Below are positions 6,526 to 13,436 of a stretch of 18,181 nucleotides of DNA, in pieces. Positions within the stretch are counted from its first letter, which is position 1. Every line of letters starts with the position of its first letter. The stretch is taken from positions 1-18,181 of the forward strand of contig CAZADH010000105.1 of the NCBI GenBank assembly GCA_964483805.1, read 5' to 3'. The notes under the pieces are model-generated. The model saw only the letters and a program-made list of their open reading frames with translations, had not been told where the DNA came from and made no database searches. Source of the stretch: CAZADH01 sp964483805. GTDB lineage: Bacteria; Muiribacteriota; Ozemobacteria; Ozemobacterales; Ozemobacteraceae. The translations under genes and the position numbers were made by a program.

Positions 6526-7290
6526 ATGGCACACGACCGGAGCCACAGCTTAGAGTCCCAGGGTGTTCCATCGTCGCCTTTCGTGACGGTGGGTTCGATT
6601 GCTGTACGCGATAACGCGTCTGGGGGCACTGGTTCCGGCGGCAGTCGGTTGGCGCGGGGCGGTCGGCGGCGGGCCGTCACGTTGATCGAGATCATGATAG
6701 CCGCCTTGATCCTGGCGACGATGCTGTTGCCAACCTACATGCATCTCGATCGCACGGTGAAAGACACCGAGCGGCTCTATACCGAGGCGTTCGCCATCGC
6801 GCACGCGAAATTCGTCATGGATACCCTGATGTTTCAGATCCCGTGGCGCTGCATCCGGGCCGTGCCGACCAGCAATCCGTGCCATTTTGCCGATCCCAAG
6901 ACCGACCCCAAGATTTCGGTGGCGCCGTTTCTGCAACGCACCGTGCCGCGCATGTTCGGGGCCGGTTGCCAGCCTGATCCGGCCAAGGCCAGTTTTCTCG
7001 GCGATGGACTGATCACCGATCCGAAAGGGTTCAAATACCGGGTCCGCCTCAAAGTCATCGATCTGCCCGATGCCCAGTTCCGCGTGTCGACGCCGCTGTC
7101 GGCCGCCGACAGCAACATGACGCCGACGGCCAAGGAACTGGTGACCAAAGATGCCGACGGTAAATACAACGTATTGAAGAAGCTGATTCTCGAGGTCAAG
7201 TGGTCGGTTCGCAAGGGCGTCGACCCGCTCGTTGACCCGCAGGCACTGAAGATCTTCCTCGTTGCCGTAAAGAGCGATCTGGAGCGTTGA
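6526..7290 (+). CDS. Prepilin-like protein (type II secretion/type IV pilus minor pseudopilin)
   Basis: Up to 254 residues. A prepilin N-terminus is plain: RGGRRRA then VTLIEIMIAALILATMLLP, with Glu at +5 after the expected cleavage point and a roughly 20-residue hydrophobic helix. In the family the prepilin peptidase cuts this leader and methylates residue +1, and the subunit joins a pilus or pseudopilus. Residue -1 is Ala rather than the usual Gly, which could slow cleavage. The leader from ATG 6526 would be 50 residues, very long, and this ATG abuts a terminator T run without a Shine-Dalgarno. An internal TTG at 6649 would give a normal nine-residue leader (MARGGRRRA), so the true start may be there. 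The globular part has three Cys. It starts a cluster with two more pilin-like proteins, next gene 2 bases away. Confidence 0.78.
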   Translation: MAHDRSHSLESQGVPSSPFVTVGSIAVRDNASGGTGSGGSRLARGGRRRAVTLIEIMIAALILATMLLPTYMHLDRTVKDTERLYTEAFAIAHAKFVMDTLMFQIPWRCIRAVPTSNPCHFADPKTDPKISVAPFLQRTVPRMFGAGCQPDPAKASFLGDGLITDPKGFKYRVRLKVIDLPDAQFRVSTPLSAADSNMTPTAKELVTKDADGKYNVLKKLILEVKWSVRKGVDPLVDPQALKIFLVAVKSDLER

Positions 7291-7292
7291 CG

Positions 7293-8114
7293 ATGAACAC
7301 GATGAATCGGCGGGCGGGGCGTTTGCACTGCCCGAAACTGCGTTTCGGGCCGCCCAGCCGGGGTCTGCGCGCCCTCCTGGCGCACCCCGGCACGCCTCAA
7401 TCGGGTGCCGCCTCTCCTGGTGCACCCGATACGCCGCCATCCATGGCGGCAGTCCTGAGGCAGTCCGTGGCGGCAAACGCCCACTGCGCCCATCGGGGCA
7501 GCGGCACCATTCAGGTGCCGCCCCGAAACGCTGCCATCCCTGGCAGCAGTCCGGGGCGGGCGGGCGTGGCGATGGTGATGGTGCTGTTCGTCGCCTTTCT
7601 CATCGCGGTCGGGTTCGTGGTGATGATTCAGAGCGGGTCGAGTGTGGCGTCGCAGAACAAACGGGCGCTGCAGCAACTGCAAGCGTATTACCTAGCCCAG
7701 TCCGGCATTCAGCACACGTTGCTCAAAATCAAGATTCTGCCGCGCGAGACCTCGATCATGATTCGTGATCCGGGTGGCAAGTTCGATGTCTTCAACGACG
7801 TGACCACGGCAAACCACGCGACCCTGGGGGTGCTGCCTCCGCAGGGCGGTCGCGACGTCTACGATCTGTTCACCAACGATCCCTCGACCAGCCCGTCTGA
7901 CACCCTGTCGCCGTATTGGGCGACCTACGAGTTGAAGACGCTGGCGCAAGACAGCTCGTTGGGCGGCATGAAGCTGACCCAGGACAACTACAGTTTCACC
8001 GTGACCGGCACGGTGAAGCCCCTCTACCCTGAGAACGATCAGTTTGTGGTCAATGAGACATTGGCAGAGAGCGTGATCATCAGTCGCTACAACGTTGGCG
8101 ACGGAACGCGGTGA
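7293..8114 (+). CDS. GspK/PilX-like minor pseudopilin with an in-frame palindrome-rich insertion
   Basis: 273 residues from ATG 7293, eight bases after a GGAG site (7281-7284) and 2 bases after the previous stop. The recognisable part begins at about residue 88: RAGVAMVMVLFVAFLIAVGFVVMI, a prepilin-type hydrophobic helix lacking Glu+5 (as in GspK), then the PilX/GspK-like QLQAYYLAQSGIQHTLLK. Residues 10-91 are low-complexity, rich in Pro, Gly, Ala, Arg and encoded by a string of DNA hairpins. Residues R7-A8-G9 recur at R89-A90-G91, and deleting the 82 residues between leaves MNTMNRRAG-VAMVMV, a normal short leader. The reading frame stays open, so the gene may still be made; whether the extra leader blocks export or cleavage is unknown. 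It overlaps the next gene by GTGA. Confidence 0.75.
   Translation: MNTMNRRAGRLHCPKLRFGPPSRGLRALLAHPGTPQSGAASPGAPDTPPSMAAVLRQSVAANAHCAHRGSGTIQVPPRNAAIPGSSPGRAGVAMVMVLFVAFLIAVGFVVMIQSGSSVASQNKRALQQLQAYYLAQSGIQHTLLKIKILPRETSIMIRDPGGKFDVFNDVTTANHATLGVLPPQGGRDVYDLFTNDPSTSPSDTLSPYWATYELKTLAQDSSLGGMKLTQDNYSFTVTGTVKPLYPENDQFVVNETLAESVIISRYNVGDGTR
7309..7564. repeat. Mosaic of short palindromes inserted in frame, flanked by 10-bp direct repeats
   Basis: GGCGGGCGGG occurs at 7309-7318 and 7555-7564, 246 bp (82 codons) apart. Between them are hairpins: 7330-7338/7342-7350 (9 bp, TGC loop); 7369-7373/7379-7383 (5 bp); 7400-7408/7422-7430 (9 bp); 7433-7439/7444-7450 (7 bp, TCCA loop); 7460-7464/7483-7487 with an inner stem; 7501-7508/7514-7521 (8 bp, ATTCA loop) plus 4 bp outside; and 7530-7536/7541-7547 (7 bp, TCCC loop). 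Two units share the form GCYGCCATCCMTGGCRGC followed by AGTCC. This resembles REP-type or Rickettsia-palindromic-element-type repeats, though I match no named family. Confidence 0.75.
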
Positions 8115-9142
8115 GCGACGACATGCAACACAATGTAAGTCGTTCGCGCGGCATGACGCTGGTCGAGGTGCTCGTGTCGCTGGTGATCATCAGCATGTTG
8201 CTGCTGGTCATCTACCATCTGCTGCGGCAGGCGCGGTTGGAAATCCGCAAAGGGTTGTGGTTGCAGGCGACGATTGCCGACCTGCGCACCGCCACGGTGG
8301 GGCTGTCGCAACGGCTCAAGCGCGCTACCTACCCCTCGACCGTCGACAACAACATGGTCATGGCCTACAAAGAATGGCGAAAGTTCGATGACGTCGGGCG
8401 CCTGCGCGACATCAAGGTGCGCGACGACAAGACCGGCATGGACCTGACGTTGTTCGTGGCGGCACCGGGCACCGTCTCGCCCACCGGCGGCACGCAGCGC
8501 CTGCTGTTGTTCCCGATGTGTTCGCCCGAAATGGGGGCATCGCCGGGCAAGATCACCTGGGTCGAACTGTGGTTGGAGCCCGAGTCGTATTCGTTGCCCA
8601 CGCAACCGCGGGGGCATCTGCGTATGATCGAGTACGAAGACTCGTACTCGACGCAGGGCAACCCCGATCGCGTGTTTGCGCTCGTCAAGCAGTTCTCCCC
8701 CACCCTGCCGGTGATCTCGAACAAGTTGCTGGCGCACGATATCCAGTCGATCGAGTTTGACAGTTACGCGGTCGCTGAGTTGCGGGGCATCAGTGTTTCA
8801 GAGACCGGCAAGCGCAGCGTCAAGGAGCGGAAAAGGTATCTGCTGTCGCTGGTTGTTCGCTGCGCCCATCCGCAGGACAACCGCATCACGATCAGCGACA
8901 ATTGTGCCGTGGTGAACAACATCGATACCGTGGCCATCACGGGTGTGGCCATGATCGAGGTGACCGGCACGAACGTCGGGGCCTCGCCGCCCACAGCACA
9001 GATCATCTACAATGGCACGGCGATGAGCGTGACGTTGGGGCAGGTCGTGGCCGGCGCATTCAAGGTGACACTGGTCGATGCGACGAGCGTCTCGGTCGAA
9101 ACGATCCCCGATGGGGTCACCCGCACGTATTTCAAGAAATGA
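8111..9142 (+). CDS. Prepilin-like protein (PilW/GspJ-like) with a possible PilP/GspC-like C-terminal domain
   Basis: 343 residues from GTG 8111, which overlaps the previous stop as GTGA and suggests coupling. ATG 8123, eight bases after GGTGA, is a good alternative and gives a ten-residue leader. The prepilin motif is SRSRG then MTLVEVLVSLVIISMLLLVIYHLL: Gly at -1, Met +1, Glu +5. The long globular part and the YPSTVDN region after a helical stretch fit the larger minor pilins PilW/GspJ. Residues about 270-343 look different: TVAITGVAMIE, then AQIIYNGTAMSVTLGQVVAGAFKVTLVD and TRTYF. That order of short strands with an NG turn and a V-x-x-G-x-x-V-x-G segment is like the PilP/GspC homology region. 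That resemblance is by eye. Likely inner-membrane inserted, then pilus tip. Confidence 0.78.
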   Translation: MSDDMQHNVSRSRGMTLVEVLVSLVIISMLLLVIYHLLRQARLEIRKGLWLQATIADLRTATVGLSQRLKRATYPSTVDNNMVMAYKEWRKFDDVGRLRDIKVRDDKTGMDLTLFVAAPGTVSPTGGTQRLLLFPMCSPEMGASPGKITWVELWLEPESYSLPTQPRGHLRMIEYEDSYSTQGNPDRVFALVKQFSPTLPVISNKLLAHDIQSIEFDSYAVAELRGISVSETGKRSVKERKRYLLSLVVRCAHPQDNRITISDNCAVVNNIDTVAITGVAMIEVTGTNVGASPPTAQIIYNGTAMSVTLGQVVAGAFKVTLVDATSVSVETIPDGVTRTYFKK

Positions 9143-9155
9143 TGCCGGCCTGGCC

Positions 9156-9734
9156 ATGATCGATTTCGTCGATGTCGTTGTGATGGTAGTGGCCGGAGTT
9201 GGCGTGGCCGGCCTCGCGACCTTCCTCTTGATGCGGCGCCTGGGGTTGATCGACGCGGCGGCGCCCGCCCGGGAGATCGTCTGGCCGGTGGCCGACGACC
9301 TGGGCGCCGAGTTGCCGGTACCTGCCGGCCGTCGCGGTTTCGGGGTGGGCAACTGCGTTGCCCTCATGCTCGTCGGTCTGATCAGCGTGGTGTGGTTTCG
9401 CTACGGCTCGATCGATCGCGCTTTGCGCGAAGTCCTGCATGTTGGGGGAGAGGCCGAGGTGGTGGCGAGCGCTGCGGTGTGGCTCGACCCGCGCGCCGAC
9501 GTGGCCCACATCGACGGGGTGCACTGGATTCGCCTCATCGGTACGACCAGCACCGGTTTGGGGTATCATGGCTGGGTCTCGGAACTCGCGTTTCGCAGCA
9601 CCCCACCGGCGCCGACAGGCAAACAAGGTTTTGCCGAGAAACTCGGTCTGCCGTCGGCCGAAGACCGACTGAAAGCGATGAAGCAGATGCATGACCTGGG
9701 CAACGAGTTGCAGCGCCAGTTGAAGCGTCAATGA
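9156..9734 (+). CDS. Two-helix membrane protein with a C-terminal SH3-like domain
   Basis: 192 residues from ATG 9156, 13 bases after the preceding stop; no clear Shine-Dalgarno, so translation may depend on the gene before it. Membrane helices lie at about 7-26 (VVVMVVAGVGVAGLATFLLM) and 64-82 (VGNCVALMLVGLISVVWF), joined by a 35-residue loop. Residues 100-146 look like a bacterial SH3 domain: EVVASAAVWLDPRADVAHID, then VHWIRLIG and GYHGWVSELAF, with the usual W-x-R-L and GWV strands. Bacterial SH3 domains often bind peptidoglycan or peptides on the outside of the membrane. The tail (160-192) is charged and helical. Its place beside pilin genes suggests a role in anchoring or stabilising a cell-envelope machine, but that is inference. 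The gene is followed 31 bases later by the HEAT-repeat protein. Confidence 0.72.
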   Translation: MIDFVDVVVMVVAGVGVAGLATFLLMRRLGLIDAAAPAREIVWPVADDLGAELPVPAGRRGFGVGNCVALMLVGLISVVWFRYGSIDRALREVLHVGGEAEVVASAAVWLDPRADVAHIDGVHWIRLIGTTSTGLGYHGWVSELAFRSTPPAPTGKQGFAEKLGLPSAEDRLKAMKQMHDLGNELQRQLKRQ

Positions 9735-9765
9735 ACCTCACGAAGCGCATCCGGTTCGTCAGAGC

Positions 9766-11781
9766 ATGAGCGGCACCGCCAGAATTCAGAAATATCTCGA
9801 CGCCCTGGTCAGTGGTGACACCAATCAGCAGGTGAATGCGCTGCAGCAGTTGGCGGCAATGAAGCCCGGCGAAGACTGGTTGCCGCCGCTCGAGCAGGCC
9901 CTGAAAACCTGCGCCGACGACCTGATCCGGTTTCAGTTGCAGAAAACCCGGGACCTCGTGCTGATCAAGCTGGGCAAGATGGCGGCCCCGCCCGGCGGCC
10001 TCGCCGGACTCGAAACGCTTCTGGCCCAGAACCCACCCGATCCGCTGCTGGTGGCGTTGGTGCTCGAGACGTTGCCGGTCGGTGAAGCGGCGATGGCCAC
10101 CGATCTGTTGCGCGAGCGACGGTGGGCCGAGATGCCGTCGCCGCTGCTGCCGAGTTTGTGCCGCTTCTTCAAACAGCACGGCAGCATCGTTGATTCCGAG
10201 GCATTGTGCGAACTGTGCCGCCACCACAATCCGAAGGTTCTGGCCGCGGCGCTCGATGCCCTGGAAGCGCTCGATCCCACGCACCTGCCCGGCTTGGTGA
10301 CCCCACTCCTGGCGAATGCCGACCCCGGTATCCGCATGCGGGCAATACGATGTCTTTACAAATGGGACAAATCCGAGGCGATGATCCAGATGCAGCGTTT
10401 GCTCACCTCGACGGCGATTGCCGATCGCAAATCGGCGCTGCTCAACTCGTTCTTTTTTCCGTACGCCGAAATCGAACCGGCATTGCTGCGCTATCTCTCC
10501 GAAGAGACCGACGCCAAAATGCTCGAAATGGTGTCGTTGATCTTCCGCACCAACCCGCATCCGGATCTGCCGTTCCGCCTTTACTGGATCTGCAAGTCGC
10601 TCAAGGGCGAGCACCGCGAAACCGTGCGCAAGCTGTTGCTGGCGGTGGTGCAATCCTTGGAGATCGCCGGCCTGATCGACTGCACGCCGCAGGAGTTTCT
10701 CGACCGCCTCAAGGCCCGGGTCAAGGCGGAGGAGTTGCAGCGACTGGCCGCGGTGGCCACCGGACCCGTGCCGGCGGTCCCGGCCACGGCTCCCGCGGCA
10801 ACCCCGCAGGCCCCGGCGACAGCCGTGCCGTCGGCGCCGGCTCCGATGGTCCCGGTGGCGGTGGTGTCCGGTCTCGATGCGACGACGATCGGGCGGATGC
10901 GACTCGACCTGCCCCGGCAACTGCGGACCCTGAAGGGGGCCGAGTTGGCCGCGCTGATCCAAGGGTTGGCCACCAACGGTACAGCCGAAGATGCCGAGTT
11001 GGTTCGGCCAATGCTCGGTAGCGAGAACAGCAGTGTGGTCGTCGCTGCGATTGCGGTGTTGATGCGGTTCGATCCCGAATACCTGGCGGTCTACCTGCCG
11101 CAACTGATCCAGCACGCCGACGAAAGTGTGCGGGCACAGGCGGTGGCAGCCTTCTGCGAGATCGACCGCGAACAGATCCGTTCGTTGATCAGCAGCTTGC
11201 TCGCCGCGACGCAGACCCGCCAACGTTTTCTGGGCACGTCGGCGGCAGTGCTTGTCGACTTCTCGCTCGTGCGCGAGGCGGTGCTCGCGGCCATCTCTCG
11301 CGAACAGGTGCCCGACCTGGTCGAACGGTTGGGGGTGCCGATTTTAGCGAACCCCGATCGCGAACTGTTTCGCCGGGTGTTCCGCGCCTGGCGCCAAGCG
11401 GGCATGTCGTGCAAAGAGCAATATAATGTATTGACTCAACAGTTGGCCGAGCGCCTGGCCCAGGCATTGGGTGGCATCACCACGGCGGCAGAACTGCTCA
11501 AAGACGAGGATGCCGCCCTTGCCGCCGAAGCCGACGCCGCCGTGGCGGCAGCGGCGGTGGCAACCGCCAAACCCCGGGACCGCGACAAATCGGCAGGTGC
11601 TTCCGGGGCGGCGACCGCCGGAGCGGCGGGCAAGTCTGGCCGGGTCGCGGCCAAGACCGAGGCGACCGTCGAGGCGGAGGCCCGTGACACGCGCAGCAAT
11701 GTGACCATGGTGGTGTTTGGCCTTGCGGCGGTGTTGTGGGCTCTGATGCTGGGGTATCTCGTGATCCATTCCGCGTTCTGA
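9766..11781 (+). CDS. Tail-anchored HEAT-repeat protein
   Basis: 671 residues. No N-terminal signal peptide; a single hydrophobic helix at the very C-terminus (about 646-668, VTMVVFGLAAVLWALMLGYLVI) makes it a likely tail-anchored inner-membrane protein with a cytoplasmic body. Residues 5-320 and 370-560 are arrays of paired helices with HEAT-type pattern, for example NPKVLAAALDALEALDP, DPGIRMRAIRCLYKW and DESVRAQAVAAFCEIDRE. A Pro/Ala linker (332-366) separates the two arrays and an Ala/Lys/Asp linker (575-640) leads to the membrane. HEAT solenoids are protein-binding scaffolds, so a scaffold for the preceding pilin-like proteins or another membrane complex is plausible but unproven. ATG 9766 has only a weak AGAG upstream. 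It probably shares a transcript with the pilin cluster. No enzymatic motif seen. Confidence 0.82.
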   Translation: MSGTARIQKYLDALVSGDTNQQVNALQQLAAMKPGEDWLPPLEQALKTCADDLIRFQLQKTRDLVLIKLGKMAAPPGGLAGLETLLAQNPPDPLLVALVLETLPVGEAAMATDLLRERRWAEMPSPLLPSLCRFFKQHGSIVDSEALCELCRHHNPKVLAAALDALEALDPTHLPGLVTPLLANADPGIRMRAIRCLYKWDKSEAMIQMQRLLTSTAIADRKSALLNSFFFPYAEIEPALLRYLSEETDAKMLEMVSLIFRTNPHPDLPFRLYWICKSLKGEHRETVRKLLLAVVQSLEIAGLIDCTPQEFLDRLKARVKAEELQRLAAVATGPVPAVPATAPAATPQAPATAVPSAPAPMVPVAVVSGLDATTIGRMRLDLPRQLRTLKGAELAALIQGLATNGTAEDAELVRPMLGSENSSVVVAAIAVLMRFDPEYLAVYLPQLIQHADESVRAQAVAAFCEIDREQIRSLISSLLAATQTRQRFLGTSAAVLVDFSLVREAVLAAISREQVPDLVERLGVPILANPDRELFRRVFRAWRQAGMSCKEQYNVLTQQLAERLAQALGGITTAAELLKDEDAALAAEADAAVAAAAVATAKPRDRDKSAGASGAATAGAAGKSGRVAAKTEATVEAEARDTRSNVTMVVFGLAAVLWALMLGYLVIHSAF

Positions 11782-11828
11782 CAGAACAGCGGTGGTGCGT
11801 AAGGAAGCAAACTACGGAGGGAGAAAAC

Positions 11829-12770
11829 ATGAAACGTGTATTGAGTGTTCTGGTGCTGATGTTGTTGGTTGTGGGCTCGGCGTGGGCCGGTGAGCATCTC
11901 AATCTGGTGCCGGCCGATGCCTCGATGGTGCTGCACATCGATGTGAAGAAGGCCATGGCTGCGCCGGTACTCGCCAAACGACTCACTGCCCCGAAGGGCC
12001 AGGGCGATGCATTGATGCAGGCGGCCGGGTTCGACCCCGACAAGAATCTGACCGATGTGGTCATCTTCGTCCTGGGCAAGACCGCGGAAGCATGGGCCAA
12101 GCCCGAGATCGGCATGATCTTCACCGGCGAGTTCGACCTGGCGAAAATCACCAAGGCCGTGGGCGAGAACCGTCAGGGTCAGAAGGCGTTCACCGTTGGA
12201 AAATACGAGGGATTCACCGCGTTGCAGGCGAAACAGGGCGATCCGAAGATCGACATCGTGCTGCTCGATGGCAAGACCGCCGTCGCCGGCACGAAAACCG
12301 CACTGGCCACTCTGTTGAAGACCCGTGCCGGGATGGCTCCGGCGGCGCTTGCTGATGCGGCGTTCTGCGCGATGCTCAAGAGTGTCGACGCCAAGGCCAC
12401 CAGTTGGGGTCTGGTGGTGATTCCCGACACGATGCGCGCCGAGGCCAAGGCGAATCCGCCGTCGGCGGGGGTCATCGCCGGAGTCCGTGGCATCTACTTC
12501 AATGCGGACGTGACCGATCAGGTGAAACTGGTCGGTGGCCTCGAGTTGGAAAACCCGGCGCAAGCCGCAGGGGCCGACACCGCTGTGGCCGGGGTGCTGG
12601 CGGCAACCCGCACGGCACTGGGCGAGAAAGCGCCGATGAGTCAGTTGATTGGCCAGGTCAAGCTCGAGACCAGCGGCAGCACCATCAAAGGCAACCTGAA
12701 CATGGACGCCGAGAAGATGGTCGACCTGTTGAAGCAGATGGTGAAAAGCCAGACCCCGGCACCAAAGTAG
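11829..12770 (+). CDS. Secreted protein of unknown function
   Basis: 313 residues from ATG 11829, preceded by GGAGGG (11817-11822) seven bases away; an in-frame extension upstream overlaps the HEAT gene and lacks a Shine-Dalgarno. Residues 1-20 are a Sec signal peptide ending SAWA-GEH. The mature part starts NLVPADASMVLHIDVKKAM, a pattern common in periplasmic or lipoprotein-like families where an L-P-A-D-A segment is followed by a strand. It has alternating strand/helix segments, three internal K-rich loops, one cysteine, and ends in MVDLLKQMVKSQ. I cannot assign it to a family; DUF3352-like proteins open in a similar way, but that is only a weak resemblance. No terminator separates it from the HEAT gene (47-base gap), so it may be the last gene of the same transcript. 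Confidence 0.8.
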   Translation: MKRVLSVLVLMLLVVGSAWAGEHLNLVPADASMVLHIDVKKAMAAPVLAKRLTAPKGQGDALMQAAGFDPDKNLTDVVIFVLGKTAEAWAKPEIGMIFTGEFDLAKITKAVGENRQGQKAFTVGKYEGFTALQAKQGDPKIDIVLLDGKTAVAGTKTALATLLKTRAGMAPAALADAAFCAMLKSVDAKATSWGLVVIPDTMRAEAKANPPSAGVIAGVRGIYFNADVTDQVKLVGGLELENPAQAAGADTAVAGVLAATRTALGEKAPMSQLIGQVKLETSGSTIKGNLNMDAEKMVDLLKQMVKSQTPAPK

Positions 12771-12850
12771 ACCTGCGCGGTCTGCGGCTCCGGCCCCCCT
12801 GCGCGGTGTAGCGCGTCGGGCAACGGGGCTGCCCGTGCAAGAAGAGTGAT

Positions 12851-12892
12851 GTGGCCCCCGTCCCTGCCATTCACGGCAGGCGCGGGGGCCGC
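12851..12892 (+). terminator. Long hairpin, probable terminator of the 6526-12770 gene group
   Basis: A 10-bp outer stem (12851-12860 with 12883-12892, core GGCCCCCG/CGGGGGCC) encloses CCTGCC (12863-12868) and GGCAGG (12875-12880) around an ATTCAC loop. It sits about 80 bases after the stop and before the MarR promoter. The T tract after it is poor, so it may be Rho-dependent or be a palindromic repeat; its loop resembles the ATTCA loop seen at 7509-7513. Confidence 0.5.
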
Positions 12893-12909
12893 TTGCGTTC
12901 CTGGGCGGG

Positions 12910-12939
12910 TTGTGATACAAACCAGTCTCGCTCTAGAAT
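12910..12939 (+). promoter_or_regulatory. Promoter of the MarR-efflux operon
   Basis: TTGTGA (12910-12915, four of six -35 bases) and TAGAAT (12934-12939, five of six -10 bases) are spaced by 18 bp. The predicted start is near 12946, giving a leader of only about 14 nt without a Shine-Dalgarno before the MarR ATG at 12960. The AT-rich stretch stands out from the GC-rich surroundings. Confidence 0.55.
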
Positions 12940-12940
12940 A

Positions 12941-12955
12941 GTTTACGTATAAAAC
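12941..12955. promoter_or_regulatory. Candidate MarR operator
   Basis: GTTTACGTATAAAAC has 4-bp mirrored arms (GTTT and AAAC) and a central TACGTA palindrome offset by one base. It overlaps the likely transcription start of the operon, where an autoregulating MarR dimer would block RNA polymerase. Symmetry is imperfect, so this is only a candidate. Confidence 0.25.
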
Positions 12956-12959
12956 ATTT

Positions 12960-13436
12960 ATGGACGAACAATCTCGCGAATCACGATTGGTTTTGCTGTT
13001 TCATGGGTTCCTCGGCTGTCTCGGTGCAATCTTCCGCCGGTTGCGGCCGATTATCGAACGCCATGGCATCACGCCGGCTCAATTTGGCCTGCTCAAGACG
13101 TTGCGGGCTCGCGGGCCGTTGACGCCGTCCGAGATCAGCAATGCGATGGCGGTCTCACCGGCGAACATCACCGGCATCATTTCACGGCTGAAGAAGCTGG
13201 GGTTCGTCGATCGGCGGCGGAACGTGAGCGATCGTCGTTGTCTGCGCGTCGCTCTGACGACCGAGGGTTCGACCCGTCTCGACGCGGTGATTCCCGAGTG
13301 GAAACAGGCTGTGGTTGAGTGTTTCGCTGGTCTGTCGGACGCCGAGCAGACCGGATTGGAAGCGGCACTCGTGCGGCTCAAAATCGACCTCGACGTGGTG
13401 AACCCGACGTCATATCTGCAGGAGCACCATTCATGA
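12960..13436 (+). CDS. MarR-family transcriptional regulator
   Basis: 158 residues, a typical MarR length. MarR dimers bind palindromic operators and usually release on ligand binding, derepressing efflux or detoxification genes. The winged-helix core is clear at residues 37-105: ITPAQFGLLKTLRARGPLTPSEISNAM (helices 2-3), VSPANITGIISRLKKLGFVDRRR (recognition helix) and SDRRCLRVALTTEG (the wing with its DRR motif). Helical ends supply the dimer interface. ATG 12960 follows an AT-rich leader with no Shine-Dalgarno. The last bases overlap the TolC-type gene start as ATGA, so it heads the efflux operon and most likely represses it and itself. Confidence 0.93.
   Translation: MDEQSRESRLVLLFHGFLGCLGAIFRRLRPIIERHGITPAQFGLLKTLRARGPLTPSEISNAMAVSPANITGIISRLKKLGFVDRRRNVSDRRCLRVALTTEGSTRLDAVIPEWKQAVVECFAGLSDAEQTGLEAALVRLKIDLDVVNPTSYLQEHHS

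Noticed and set aside
5106..6695. Minus-strand open frame over the second secreted-protein gene
   Set aside because: It runs through the 6473-6525 terminator and lacks any recognisable domain; the plus strand has a signal peptide and ordered motifs.
7309..7564. Transcription attenuator, integron attC sites or a group of terminators
   Set aside because: Hairpins have no T tracts, lie inside an open frame downstream of the start codon, and no integrase or leader-peptide codon run is present. A dispersed palindromic repeat explains them better.
9535..11223. Long minus-strand open frame opposite the HEAT-repeat gene
   Set aside because: Its composition (Gln/Arg/His-rich) is typical of a shadow of GC-rich codons; the plus strand shows helical repeats and a C-terminal membrane helix.
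12772..12809. CCTGCGCGG repeated directly near 12773 and 12798 after the secreted-protein gene
   Set aside because: Two short GC-rich copies without flanking structure are expected by chance in this composition.
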